A stretch of 64,000 bases of DNA from Brachionus rotundiformis (lineage: Eukaryota; Rotifera; Eurotatoria; Ploima; Brachionidae), in assembly GCA_016802295.1 (NCBI GenBank), contig JAESIW010000207.1:1168475-1232474 (forward strand), read 5' to 3'. Shown here in pieces: positions 21,701 to 33,385 of the stretch. A program made the position numbers and the translations under genes. The notes below the pieces were generated by a model, which saw nothing but the letters and a program-made list of their open reading frames with translations, was not told the DNA's origin and did not search any database. Position 1 is the stretch's first letter; each line of letters opens with the position of its first letter.

Positions 21701-23775
21701 GATGAGAATAAAGATAATTAATTTTACCTTAAAAAAAAATTATATTTTTAGCTGCGAGAAATATAGGCGATTGTTCTTATTTTCATAATATTTAATTTTT
21801 GATAGTTTAGCAGTAGTAGAAGTTAAAAATACAGCTACTCAAACTCAAAGCTCTATTGAATCATAGAAGTAGCTTCGTTGTTAAAGCTATTGCTATTAAT
21901 TACGAAGCTACAACTAATACCACGCCATCATCAAGCTTCTTTTTCAAACTGTACACACTCGCTTGGTAATTTGTTCCACATATTTATCACTATTTTAACC
22001 AAGAAATTTGATACAAGAAATATGCATATTCTAGGGCACTAGTTCAAATAATAGAATGCCAATTAATAGAGAAGAAAAAAAAACATTAGATAATAGAAAT
22101 TTATTTAATAGAATTATAATTAATAGTTTGTCAATTAATAGAAAAAAAATAACAGAATGTTAATCTAATAGTTTGATAAAAATCCGTTTTAAAATTTAGC
22201 TATTAATTGAGTTGTCTTATAGTTTTTACACAAAAATTTAATTTTCTCGTATTTTGCCACTATCGTGAAAATTATGGTCATTTTCGAGTAATTTATCGAT
22301 GAAAATCCGAGTTTCTTGATCTATCGCATCATCATCAGCAACAGCACAATCTCCAAACTCTAAGTCATCAACAACATCAATATCTTCCGATACATAAGGC
22401 AAATCAAAATCAACTGTTTTATCTCGATCTTGAATAAAAGTACTTGGGCACATACCACCATCATCTAACACTAAACTTTTCTCAAAGTCACTAATCAAAT
22501 CTGTTACTGTTGGTTTAGATTGTTGTGAATAAATTTTTCTTATTTTTCCATTTCTCAAAAGATGAGGTGAAAATGTGAAACACTGCTAGTCGAGGCCATC
22601 TTTTTGAATGAGTTGTCTTCTAAATAATTAACAGATATCCAATAAAAAGTATGAATTTTACCAAAGTTACATAAACAACTCGGAATACTGCTGTTCCTTT
22701 AACCAATTTTTTCATACATTTGATTTTTGAATAGTAAGATAAAGAAAAATAAGTTCATTTAAAAAGAAAATAGCTGTACTTTTAAATATTAAGATGTTCG
22801 ATTAAAAAATGTGTATTTTTGATGATATTAAACAAAAATTAATTTAGACAAATTTAATTTTTAATTATTTAAAATAGAAAACACAAATGCCTGGTGTTGG
22901 TCAAAGACAACCGCGTCATTGGTGGCATATGCTTCCACATGTTTCCCTCGCAAGGCTTTTCAGAGATTGTTTTCTGCGCCGTGTCCTCGAACGAACAAGT
23001 AAAGGGCTACGGTACGCACATGATGAACTATTTAAAGGACTACCATGTCCGTAACCAGACACTTCATTTTCTGACCTATGCAGACGAGTACGCCACAGGC
23101 TATTTCAAAAAGCAGGGCTTTAGCACTCAGATAAACTTGTCTAAATCGGCCTACCACGGCTACATAAAAGAGTACGAAGGAGCTACACTAATGGGCTGTG
23201 AGCTCAGCCCGAACATTATTTACACAGAATTGTCCTCCATTCTCAAAAAGCAAAAGGAAGTGCTGAAAAAAATAGTCGAGCATCGGCAAGAAGAGCTTGG
23301 CAAATGCTATCCAGGCCTGACCTGTTTTAGGGACGGAATTCGCCAAATTCCCATTGAAAGCATACCTGGGGTCCGCGAGGCCGGATACCGATGCTCGCCC
23401 GAGGACTACAAGTTCATTGAGGACAACATGGACCCCGAAAGCTTGTACACACAACTCCGCAGCATCTTAAACCAACTCAAAACACATCCATCCGCCTGGC
23501 CATTTCAAAAATATTCGCCAACTTCGTCCAACCTTCCGCCTACTGTTTTATCGCCAAACACCAACTGTCCTGCTGGTCGCTACCCAATGGACTTGAAAAT
23601 GATCAGCGAACGCCTCAAAGCCCGCTACTACAGCCATGTTTATTTGTTCAAGGCTGATGTTACCAGGCTGTTCGTCAATTGCCGAGAGACCTTTTTGCCT
23701 GATAGCGAACAAGTTAAATGTGCTGATCAGCTTCAAGCTTACTTTGAAAAAAAAATTCTTGATATTACTAAATAA
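18761..23775 (+). CDS. KAT2: Histone acetyltransferase KAT2 (GCN5/PCAF)
   Basis: Acetyl-CoA:histone H3 lysine acetyltransferase, the catalytic subunit of SAGA/ATAC-type complexes in the nucleus. Two exons, 18761-20130 and 22878-23775, join in phase 2 at LVFDPKHKCLVLVKDN, giving about 755 aa. Residues about 60-300 form the PCAF_N region with CxxxxCxC zinc-like cysteines. The HAT domain includes MPREYITRLVFDP, VIGGICFHMF, catalytic Glu in FSEIVFCAV, the acetyl-CoA loop QVKGYGTHMM and FLTYADEYATGYFKKQGF. The bromodomain runs from about SLYTQLRSILNQLKTH to the C-terminus. It retains YPMDLKMISERLKARYY but lacks the usual GYYEVI and EYNAPES ligand-binding residues. The 2.7 kb intron contains repeats and the assembly gap. 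Confidence 0.96.
20541..20702. repeat. Direct repeat unit, left of the assembly gap
   Basis: About 160 bp beginning TTTGTTCTGTTTGTTTTTGA and ending CTCAGTTTGTCCG. It is repeated at 21120-21275 with only a few mismatches. It runs into the N tract, so the gap probably hides further tandem units. It lies inside the KAT2 intron. It contains AAGTTAAGCAG, which loosely resembles the A-box region of 5S rRNA. Confidence 0.85.
20703..21119. other. Assembly gap (417 N)
   Basis: Unsequenced bases inside the KAT2 intron, flanked by the two direct repeat units. The length may be an estimate. Confidence 0.99.
21120..21275. repeat. Direct repeat unit, right of the assembly gap
   Basis: The second copy of the unit at 20541-20702, in the same orientation. 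Differences include AGTTTTGGG for AGTCTTGGG and CTTAAACGTC for CTTACACGTC. The offset between copies is 575 bp as assembled. Confidence 0.85.
21280..21579 (-). CDS. Hypothetical open frame nested in the KAT2 intron
   Basis: A 99-codon frame with an ATG (MIEIETFKSSISSCQYWKKF) lies antisense to KAT2, starting just beyond the direct repeats. Composition is ordinary and not strongly AT-biased, which is unusual for intron DNA here. It may be an exon of a transposable element or a decayed gene. I recognise no family. Confidence 0.25.
   Translation of the reverse strand: MIEIETFKSSISSCQYWKKFKCKLISGIGHGQTLLEFQILDLNIEKNSLRDHRKNTQLALEEKSTGSLSVTVISPIQTNIGSSIHTQPRSSSNHIIEHY
22238..22558 (-). pseudogene. 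Acidic open frame, probable transposon or gene remnant
   Basis: About 106 open codons on the minus strand, without an ATG near the 5' end (upstream codon TTG). The product is acidic, with DLPYVSEDIDVVDDLEFGDC and DQETRIFIDKLLENDHNF. It lies in the KAT2 intron next to AATTAATAG-rich repeats (22050-22160). The acidic C-terminal style resembles the tails of some DNA-transposon transposases, but no catalytic motif is present. Confidence 0.25.
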
Positions 23776-23815
23776 ATGTAAAAATAAAAAAATTTATATT
23801 TTTTTTTTGCTAATT

Positions 23816-23974
23816 ATGAAATTGTTTGTTAATAAAAATGGATTAAAAATTAGTTTAAGTATCTCCTTAGTTATGGGCGTAATGACCCGTATTGAATATT
23901 TTTTAATGCCTAAAGACAATTTTTTATCTAATAGGGAAACTAAAAATATCAAAGTTTATAAACTTTGGGATTAA
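23816..23974 (+). CDS. Possible 52-residue membrane micro-protein
   Basis: A short ATG frame begins 40 bp after the KAT2 stop. It reads MKLFVNKNGLKISLSISLVM, then GVMTRIEYFLMPKDNFLSNR, and ends KVYKLWD. It has one hydrophobic segment and a charged tail. The amino-acid mix looks like a real small mitochondrial or membrane protein rather than random AT-rich translation, but I cannot name a family. It may be chance. Confidence 0.3.
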   Translation: MKLFVNKNGLKISLSISLVMGVMTRIEYFLMPKDNFLSNRETKNIKVYKLWD

Positions 23975-24514
23975 GATATTTGACAATTTTATTAAATTTA
24001 GACTAAAATATCAAAAAATATCAGAAATGATAGAAATATTTATTAATTCTATCATTACAGGTTTTTCAATTTGGTCAAATAATCTTTTGGGCTGGAAAGC
24101 TCGACTTGGTCTTGGTCTTGAACCATTTTAAATATTGCTAAAATAACAATGATCTTTATTTTTCTACTCCAGAAAGTTACACTTTTTCTTTTTAGTTTTA
24201 TAATTATTAAGCTGACAATTTAGATAACAAATACATGGTACAATAGCACTTATATTTAGCTTTAAGTATATAAAATAATAAATTTAAAAAAATAAAATTA
24301 TGCAGTATTATTTGAAGATATTATTTAATTAAGAAAATGATAGTTCTTAAAAAATATTCAAAAAATTATTTTTTTAGAAATTTAAAATAATAGATAAAAA
24401 TATTTTGACAAAAATTTGATTTTTTATCATTATCTAAAATAAAAAAAAAATTGATTTTTAATTCTAGTTGAATAAACAATACAAAAAAATATTTTTTAAT
24501 TTTTTTAGATAAAA
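23975..24514. other. AT-rich intergenic stretch
   Basis: No coding frame, RNA gene or recognised repeat seen. Presumably holds the VPS41 promoter. Confidence 0.45.
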
Positions 24515-27500
24515 ATGGCAGAGTGTGAATATGTAGATGAGATGGAAGGAGAAGAAGAAAGCGACTATGCCGAAGCTGAGCCGGTTCTTGCCTACTCGCG
24601 CATTAAAAACGATGTCTTGGCAATAATGGACAAGGACTCGGTCAGCTGCATCAAAGCTGACTGTAAGGTAGGACACTTAAATGACTGCAAAACCGATCTA
24701 AATTTGTCATAAGTTTATAATAATCGGCACACATTGGGGCCGTATTCATGTGCTTGACCATGATGGCAACAAAGTTCTTACCAAGGAGATGGTAAAGCTG
24801 ACATTTAAGCTTTTGAAAAAACTCTACAAGTCTTTGTCTAGCACGAACTGACCGTGAATGATTTGACTATTGACAGCAAAGAAGAGCATGTAGCATCGTG
24901 TAGTGACGATGGCAAAGTGTCAGTGTTTGGTCTATTCGAATCGGAACATGACCAAGTAATTGAATTCAACAGACCCATTAAAAGCATCGAATTGGCACCA
25001 AATTTTAATCAAACACTCAGCTTTGTTACTGGTGACACAAAACTGGTTCTGGTGGAGAGAGGATTTATGGGTCGGAGAAAAACCACCATTCTGCATCAAG
25101 GCGAAGGCATTATTCGCAACATAAAATGGTGTGGCGATCTAATAGCCTGGTCAAATGAAAAAGGAATTAAAATTTACAGTCTGGTAGAGAACAAAATAAT
25201 AAGCTTTATAGCCAAAGACCACGAGCCAAGTCTTAGAGATGAGCTGTATCGTTGTTCTCTATTGTGGCAAGACAAAGACTCACTAATAGTCGGATGGGCC
25301 GACAGATTCAAAATATGCAAAGTAATAAGGACCAGAGCATCTAATCTAATCTCTCATATAGAGATAACAAGTCTGGTAAGGACCGATTTTTACATAGTTG
25401 GTCTAGCACCATTCAAAGATCAGAATCAATTCTTGCTGCTGTGTTATGAAAAGTCCGAGGATACTAGACCGCATATTAGAGTGGCTCAGGCCAGTCCGGA
25501 CTCCTTTATTGAGATATCCTTTGATGCCATCACAATAAAAGAGTACGAAAAAAATCGGCCTTTCGAGTATCGTTTAGACTTTATTCTAAACGAGGGCTCT
25601 TACTTTATTCTAAGTCCCAAGGACTTGATTAAGGCAACACCTAGGTCTTTTGATGACCATATAAAGTGGTTAATGGAAAGACTCAACTTTGAACAAGCTT
25701 TGGAAGACATAAAAAATGCACCAGAAGCACCCAAGCTATTTACTTATCAAGTGGTTGGCCTGAACTATATTGATTATTTGATATCGGCTGGAGAGTATAA
25801 GGAGGCGGCCGAGTGGTGCAGCAAAGTGACCTTGTCAGAAAAAAATTGGGAAGAAAAGATTTTAATATTTGCCAAAGAGTCTAAGCTGGAAGTAGGATAA
25901 ATGTTTGTTTGATTAGACATGTGCTAATCGTTTTTTAAAGGACATATTTGAGAAGATTCCCTCATCTAATCCGGTGCTGTCGCCGGAGGTTTACGAGAAG
26001 GTGTTGAATGAGTTTTTGAGGTCAGCTAATTATGAGGTCTTTAAGTATTTAATTAAAAAATGGCCTTGTGATATTTATGGAATGGACTGTGTAACTCAGG
26101 CTATTGCAACTGCTTCAAATAAGAACAGAAATAAAACTTTGGATCAATGCTTGGCTTTAATGTGAGTTTAATCTGTACTATTTCATATTGTTATTTTTAT
26201 CATCAAAAAATTTGAATTTAACATAAAAAAATGTATCTAGATTAATGAAAATTAAAGTTTTTGTTATAAAAGAAAGTTTGGTTTAACAAGAGAAATTGTT
26301 AAAAATAAGAAACTTAAGTTAAAATCATATAAATTAATAATATATTTTGAGTAAAAAAAAATATAAAAATTTAAAAAATATAGAAAAATATAAAAAAATT
26401 TTTGTGTATAAAAATTTTTAATATTAAATGTCACTCTTTTCTCTTTTCATACGAGCTTGAGACCTGCGTATCGGTACAGTTATGGTCTCATATCTTAAAT
26501 TATCTTTTTTTAAAAAAAATATATAAAAATAATGAATAAGAAAATTTAACTACTAGTTTGAAAATTAATTCCATTTGATCAGTTTAATTGATTTTTTTAA
26601 ATTAGGTGTTAGATTTTAATTTGAATAATTTTTTTCGATCTAAATAAAAAATTAGATATTTTTAATATAGTTAGATACTATTATCAAATTATCATGTTTT
26701 AATAAAGTTTATAGAATAACGAGAAATGGTTCTGAAAAATTTTAACAACATTTTTTTTTTCTTAAGACAAGATAAAATATTCAAAAAATAGGTTAAATAT
26801 AATGATAGTTTTTTATCGAATATTGGTATGAATTAAGTTCTTTTAATAATAAAAATAAAAAAAGTATTTTTTAAGTTTTATTCTAAGACTATATTATTGT
26901 GGAAAATTTTGACCAAAACGGTTCGGATATTTTCAAGCTATTAGATGGCTAATAAGATGTCTGAGGTCCAAACTTTTCAAATCATTTAAATTCATTTTAC
27001 ATTTTACATGGTCTAATCTTATGATCAATCTTAATTTTAATCAATTTTTAACTTTGTGAATAATTGTTAAAAGAATTTATTTTTTCTGAAAAAAAGTATG
27101 ACCAGATGGTCACAAAATTGACCAGCCCCAAGAAGATTTTTCTATAATTTTTTTTTTCACTTTTTTATCTTATATTTTAAATTTAAGAATTGGTAATTAA
27201 ATTTGTCAACTTTTTTATAAGATAATATTTTGAAAACTAAATATTTAGGCAAACTAATAGCTCATTTATTACAAAATTTATTTAATGTCTTGTTCTAGAA
27301 TACATAAAGTACATGCTTGAATAAAAACAAAATCTAATTTTACCAAAGGTATGAGTATCAGAAAATATTTGACAAAGCATTCGAAATTTACATCAATCTC
27401 CAAGACCAAGCTGTGTTTGACTTTCTCCTGAAGCATGAACTATTCGAATGCGCCTTTGACAATCTAATTGCACTCATTTCTCTTAATAAAGATGTAAATT

Positions 27501-28439
27501 ATAACAAAAATTATCAATCAAAAAATAAACTTTTTTGTTTCAGAGAGCTATTCAAATATTGGTAGATAATGTCGAAAAGCTGCCTGTTAAACGAGTAGCT
27601 GAAAAACTCAACAAAAATAAGCTCTATCTACACTATGTAGGCCTATAATTATATTAAAAAGAAAAAAATCTTTATTTACCATTAAGTATTTGGATGCCAT
27701 TTTTGAAAAAGATCCAAATATATCGCGTGACTTTCACACAATACAGGTGGTTTTGTACGCCGAGTTTCAGCGGGAAAAGCTGCTCAAATTTTTGCAGTCA
27801 AGTCAGTATATATCGCTGACCCAGGCGCAGAAAGAACTTCAAGAGCGGGACCTTGGTCCGGAAATAGTCTACATTTTGGAGCGCACTGGCCAGATAAAAA
27901 AGGCTCTTCAAATAGTCCTACACGCCATCAAAGACGTAAACCAGGCAATTGAGTTCTGCAAGCGTCACAACGACAAAGACTTGTGGGAAGACTTGATCCA
28001 ATATTCGCTCAATAAGCCCGATTACATAATCGGTCTGTTAAACAACATTGGTACACATGTGGACCCGGTCGATTTGATCAACCGCATTCCAAACGGAGTT
28101 ACCATTAGAGGCCTGAGAGACGCGTTGGTAAAAATTTTGTCCGACTACAGAGTGCAGATATCGCTGCTGGAAGGCTCTAGGAGTATAATGACCAGAGATT
28201 GCTTTAATATACTTGAAAAGCAGATCAAAGTGGTCAGACAAGGTGTCAGTGTGGACGATGATCAAAAGTGTCCTGTGTGTGATGAAGCTTTGATGGCATT
28301 CAATGCAAATATGACCAGAGGATTGAAAATATTTGAGTGTAGACATTCTTTTCATGAAGATTGTATTCAAGCTAATGTAGCGTGTACAATTTGTAGTCAG
28401 AACAAAAGCTCGGTTTTGTCCTTACTAAATGCTGATTAA
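24515..28439 (+). CDS. VPS41: Vacuolar protein sorting-associated protein 41
   Basis: HOPS tethering-complex subunit for fusion of late endosomes and lysosomes. Seven phase-consistent exons: 24515-24667, 24714-24791, 24842-25891, 25941-26161, 27349-27493, 27544-27636 and 27687-28439, about 830 aa (human 854). The acidic N-terminus leads into a WD40/beta-propeller (IIIGTHWGRIHVLDHDGNKV, CSDDGKVSVFGLF, EGIIRNIKWCGDLIAWSNEK). An alpha-solenoid with the clathrin heavy-chain-like repeat follows (FEIYINLQDQAVFDFLLKHE, ERTGQIKKALQIVLHAIKDV). It ends in a RING-type domain: CPVCDEAL, CRHSFHEDCI and CTICSQ. Intron 4 is 1.2 kb and carries the solo unit of the GC-rich repeat. Start and stop are well supported. 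Confidence 0.96.
26430..26487 (+). repeat. Solo, diverged end unit of the GC-rich repeat
   Basis: A single 58-bp unit reads GTCACTCTTTTCTCTTTTCA, then TACGAGCTTGAGACCTGC, then GGTACAGTTATGGTC. It matches one direct-repeat unit of the GC-rich element, closer to the right-hand unit (CATCAGGGCTTGGGACCTGC). No core or second unit is nearby. It lies in the long VPS41 intron. Confidence 0.7.
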
Positions 28440-29049
28440 TTTTCTTTTTATTTATTTTTTTGATTATTTATTCCTTTTTTAAAAAATAAACCATTTTTTA
28501 AATCGAGTTAATCTATCCAAATAGCTTAATCAAATCAATGTAAAATTTATATTTTAGTGTTCTACCAAAAATTACTATCATTTTTCTAATTTATATTAAT
28601 AAAAAATTATAATATTTTTATTTTCTTGACTTGATGAATCTACCAAGTTACCAATTTGGTCATTAATTTAGAATAAATTTAACTAATTAAATACATATCA
28701 AAATTAAATGCTTCAATTTGTTTAATTTAAAAAACAAATCATAAGATTCAATTAAAGTTTAAAAAAATATGAAAATAAATAATTAATTAATTAATTGAGT
28801 AAAAATAGATAAATCTTATTAATTTAGATTTTTTTTTAGTTTTTATTCGTGTTAATTTGTTTTTATACAAATTAGCGGCTAAGAAAATTATTATTTATTT
28901 TTCAGCGATTACTGAAAAGCAAAATAAATTTTAATTTAAGAAAATGTTAAATCAAGTTAAATTATGTTTTCAGGAAATAAAATTCTTGCCTAATAAATAA
29001 ATCATTGTAGCATTTTTTTTGGTGGTAAAATACCAAAAGCTAGTTTAAT
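28440..29049. other. AT-rich intergenic stretch
   Basis: Downstream of VPS41. AATAAA-type words occur near 28485. Nothing else supported. Confidence 0.45.
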
Positions 29050-29238
29050 GGCTTTCACAATAGGTATATAGTAGGAACGGGCAAGATTGGTCTGATTGAT
29101 AATAAGTTCTACAAATTGCCAAGTAAGGAACTAATAGAAAAGAATATTGAGAATCAGATTAAAGTGAGAATTGGAGTGGTTAGGTCAGAATTGGTGCTTA
29201 AATCACAGAGAAAAGGAAGGATCTTTATCATTGCATAA
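29050..29238 (+). pseudogene. Orphan open frame, possible lone exon or gene remnant
   Basis: About 60 open codons without an ATG: RYIVGTGKIGLIDNKFYKLP, SKELIEKNIENQIKVRIGVV, then RSELVLKSQRKGRIFIIA and TAA. The composition is protein-like (alternating hydrophobic strands) and unlike the flanking AT-rich DNA. No partner exon is visible. Family unknown. Confidence 0.3.
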
Positions 29239-29480
29239 TTTTGCCTAATGCTAATACCATAAATAGACTTTTTGTCCCATTTGATTGATATATCTATTTA
29301 TTATATCTGGATGGTTTGATAAAAATTACAGTTCCAACTACCATTTGCTTATCCTTTGGATAACTCGTAATAATTTTTGCCAAAATTTACTTTTTCAAAC
29401 GTTAAACCAAATTTAGACAAAATTAGAAAATGAAAAAAAATTTCAGAAAATTTTTATTTTAAATTTAAATTCTGAATGTA

Positions 29481-29729
29481 TTATCTTTTATGATAGCCAC
29501 CAAAGTCATAGCCATAGTAAAGACAATCATAGTCACGTGGATGGCACCGGTAACTGGTACCGTAATAGCCATAATCATAGTCATATCCGTAATATTGAGC
29601 GTGCTCTAGGGCCGTTTTTAAATCAGCAGGCTTTACTTTATCAGCACCAATTTTCAGTTTGTCTCCCATGGCCAAACCATTGGCCAATGCTAAATTGACA
29701 CATAAAAAAATGCCTAAAACAAAGCTCAT
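29481..29729 (-). CDS. Small secreted Tyr/Gly-rich protein
   Basis: An intronless 82-residue protein starts at ATG 29729 (MSFVLGIFLCVNLALANG), a clear signal peptide. The mature part is short. A Lys-rich stretch (GDKLKIGADKVKPADLKTAL) precedes a Tyr/Gly/Asp-rich tail with YGYD repeats and two Cys (SYRCHPRDYDCLYYGYDFGG). Upstream (minus strand) is TATAAATAAAGG, a good TATA box about 35-45 bp before the ATG, which suggests strong tissue-specific expression. The style suits a structural, cuticle-like or antimicrobial secreted peptide. No family recognised. Confidence 0.65.
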   Translation of the reverse strand: MSFVLGIFLCVNLALANGLAMGDKLKIGADKVKPADLKTALEHAQYYGYDYDYGYYGTSYRCHPRDYDCLYYGYDFGGYHKR

Positions 29730-29759
29730 TTTTGAGAAGAATATTCTCAAGTGAGGCCT

Positions 29760-29772
29760 TTATTTATAATGG
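29760..29772 (-). promoter_or_regulatory. TATA box of the small secreted protein gene
   Basis: The minus strand reads CCATTATAAATAAAGGCC. The TATAAATA word lies about 35 bp before the start codon, so the 5' UTR would be very short. Confidence 0.5.
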
Positions 29773-30063
29773 GATGTGCATCCCAGTTTATTGAGCCAAT
29801 TTGGGCAATTTTTTATTTTTTGGAGACCTGGTTCAATCGGGGACAAATGCAAATATTTTAAATGGAACAAAAATTTTGTTAGCTTTTTTGCGCCTCAAAA
29901 TTATGACTCGTCAGCTTTAATAAAAAATAAAAAAAAACATTTAATTATAATAAATATTTTAAACCAAAACTTGTTCATTTTAAATTATTTTTATTTATGA
30001 TTAGATACTTTTTTAGTTTTTCTCATTGAATATGATAAGTTGCTAATCAGTTTAGCTATTGAA

Positions 30064-31663
30064 ATGGAAGCTAACAAAACCGATTCAGAGGCGTGCATCG
30101 CTCGAGCCAAGAGAGCCGCTGCCGAGGGCGACTTTGGCAAAGCGATGCGATTTTGCGAAAAATCAATAAAGCTATATCCATCCGAATACGCCAAAAGTAA
30201 TTAGCTTAATAAATAATCTAATTCATAAATTAAAATATGTTTATTAATAAAAGAGCTATTAGAAGAGTACAGAAATAGCCTAAGCTCACAAGGCTCGCGA
30301 AAAAATTCAACTGAGGAAATGACCAATGCGTCGGAAAAACCAAGCCACAAAACCCATTCGCCAAATGAATACTCTTCGGATCAGATCGATGCTGTTAAAA
30401 AGTAAAAAATATATCTATTATTATTTATTATCTATTTTTAATAAACAAATTTTAAATAGGATCAAAAATTGCCGAGATTTTTACGAAATACTCGGCGTTC
30501 CAAAGACATCAAGTGACGCTGATCTGAAAAAAGCCTACAGAAAATTGGCCCTTCAATTTCATCCGGACAAGAACAAGGCGCCCGGTGCCACTGAGGCTTT
30601 CAAAGGTACCCGGAATTTGATTTTCTACAGAAATAGATAATGATGATGCAGTTACATAACTTTAAATTAAAAAAAAAAATAATTAAACCATTTGAATTTA
30701 TTTGCCAATGCTACTAATTTTCTTATCTTAAGATAAAATTTAATAGTTGCAGCTTTTATTGGGACATTTTTGAATTTAAAGTGGTATAAAAAATGGCAAA
30801 ATTTTTCACAGATTGGCAATTGCACATTTTGAAAAATTAACTATTTAAATAAGATATATATTTTAAAATGGTATAATTTATGGTCAAATTGATGACATCC
30901 TTAAGTGAATTGATAACTTTGGTCAAGCTAAATTAAAAAATTTTTTTTTTGTCCAAGAATAAATTTAAAAAATAAAATTTTAATTCTTTATTTAAAAGCA
31001 ATTGGAAAAGCATTTGCGGTACTGAGCGATGCCCAAAAACGAAAACAGTATGATGAATACGGACCTGAGTCGTTCGAGGACTCGGTGAGACCCAGCAGCT
31101 CAGCCAGGAACAGGTACAGCACTCGTACTCAATACAACACCTACTATTGGAACGAAGATGACTTCTCTGCCGACGAGCTATTCAATATTTTCTTTGGAAT
31201 GAACAACAGGCGTCACCCAACACACCGAGCCCAGACATATTCACAGAATAATTTCAACTTTAACCAACAGACCAGCAATTATGCGGTTTTGTTCCAGTTG
31301 TTGCCAATTTTGATCATAGTTTTTTTGTCCCTATTGAGTAACTTGATGATTGGAGATCCGGTATACAATCTCCAAAGGACGGCAAAGTATGCGCACAGAA
31401 GACAGACAAATGAGCACAAAGTACCATATTTTGTTAAGAGTGATTTTAGAATAGATAGTGCTCATGAATTGGCGAGATTAGAGCGGCAAATAGAAGAAGA
31501 ACTGCACATGGAACTAAAACAGAATTGTCACAGAGAGAAAATTAACAGAGATTCTGCCATGTGGCGTGCCAAGAACTATGGTGACGAAAGGTTGTTCAAA
31601 AAAGCATCTGATATAGAAATGCCGTCGTGTGATCGATTTAAAAACATTTTCGGAGCTGGCTGA
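30064..31663 (+). CDS. DNAJB12: DnaJ homolog, subfamily B member 12/14
   Basis: ER-membrane J-domain co-chaperone that recruits Hsc70 in membrane-protein quality control. Four phase-consistent exons (30064-30196, 30254-30401, 30460-30605, 30999-31663) give about 363 aa (human DNAJB12 375). The N-terminal segment is the TPR-like MEANKTDSEACIARAKRAAA...KSIKLYPSEYAK. The J domain is RDFYEILGVPKTSSDADLKK with the HPD triad in LQFHPDKNKAPG and ends LSDAQKRKQYDEYG. A transmembrane helix follows (LFQLLPILIIVFLSLLSNLM). Next comes the DUF1977-type lumenal domain (VPYFVKSDFRID...LERQIEEELHMELKQNCHRE). DNAJB12 and B14 cannot be told apart here. Confidence 0.93.
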
Positions 31664-32149
31664 ATTGTTAATTTTATTCAATAATAATTAAATACAATCA
31701 ATTACTCATTTAAACAAAAAATATTTTATTTTTATTTTATCATCAAATGTTTTAAATGTCGGTAACTGTTTTGAAAAATTTAGATTTTTTGTTTGAAATT
31801 AATAAATTAATTATTAAAAATATTTAAAGTCAACTTAAAAAAAAATAGTAATAATAGAATTAATTGATTCGTCCTGATATTAATTTAATATGACATTACC
31901 ACGTATAAGATACATAAATCTGCATTTTTGAATTTTATAAAATAAAATATTATTTTAAATAATGAGATAATATTTTTATCAAGTGATCTCTGTTAGAATA
32001 AGGCATCGCTTTTAATTATCATTAGATAAAAAACCTCATCTAATAAGGCAATAATTTAATTAAAATGAAGAATTACTAATATTGAAAAATAAAAATTTAA
32101 TAAATTAACTATCTAAAAAGATAATGTAAATATTTGATTAAATATTGTC
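31664..32149. other. AT-rich intergenic stretch
   Basis: Between DNAJB12/14 and GC-rich repeat copy C. No feature supported. Confidence 0.45.
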
Positions 32150-32800
32150 AACTATTTACTTGATAAAAATAAGATTAAATAATCAATCGTCACCCTCCTC
32201 TTTTCGCAACCGGGCTTGGGACCGGCTTTGGCAGAGTTATGACGGCGTCTTTCCCTAAGAAGCCAGTGGGACGTTCATCATAAACAGCGCCACTCATCCG
32301 AGCACTCAAAATTGGCTGCGAACTCGGCAACTATTTAGACTAGCTTGGAACCACAAACCAAGCGACTTCTCTCTCTCTTTCGATTGAGAAAAAGTCTTAA
32401 CTTAAGGCTTCCAAAGTTACGTCTATCTGCAGAGGGTCAGCTGTACAGCAGATTCTCGCTCCTTTCGGATTCTATACTGGGAGATGGTCGAAGCCAGCGG
32501 CGCCCTCATACGACAAGACTTGGACAAAGACCCGTAGGCCTATGTACCCGCCATACAGCTCTTCTGCAGACTACGTGAAAGACCACACACACACATACGA
32601 TGCATGTGGCTGCCACCACCCTCCTCTTTTTTCATCAGGGCTTGGGACCTGCGGATCGGCAGAGTTATGGTGACTGCTTTCTCTTTCCAATTCTTTTCCA
32701 TTTTTCAAAAATAAAAATCTTTTTGAAAATTTTTAATTTTTTTAAAAAATGAAATGAATTTTTATTAAAATGACATCCTATTTATACCCTTTGTCTCCTT
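32150..32800 (+). repeat. GC-rich interspersed repeat, copy C
   Basis: The core is 32189-32674, 486 bp and essentially the same as copy B over its whole length, including both direct-repeat units. The left flank diverges from the other copies sooner (AATCAATCGTCACC). The right flank has the reverse-strand TATA word CTATTTATACCC near 32779 but a shorter matching tail. Confidence 0.87.
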
Positions 32801-33385
32801 GGTTCAATTTGACTACAACTGACTTAAAGCAAAATAAGGTGATATTATCCAACTGAAAAGTGTATCTGTTAATTTTATTAAATCCTTGAATAGTCTTAAT
32901 ATAATTAATCAAAAATTGTCAAATTTTTATCAATTTACAATTTTTTTTTCTTACCGTAATGCCTTGCCCCCTAATGCATTGCACTTTAAACCAGAATTCT
33001 GGATTTTAATGCATGCATTTAACCCACTTTTTTTTCCAGATACGCTGCGACTAAAAATGCTGCAGTTAATGTCAAAATTTTGGTATAAATGCCGCATTGA
33101 ATATGTAAAAAATAATAAAAATTTTTTATTATTAATTTAATAAGGCATTACGGTAAGTTTAGTTATTTGGAATTAAAAGTCCAGACATGTCAATTTAACT
33201 TGTTTAATTATTCAATTTGTTGAACCAACTTTTGAATGATGAAATGACTTTGTTTCAGTCATAAAAACCAATTTAACTTATTAAACAGCTCTGATAGGCG
33301 ATTTGTTTAATAAATTCAATTGGTAAATAATTTTAACTTTATAAATTTTTTGCTTTTAAATAATTATTTTATTCAAGTGATCTGA

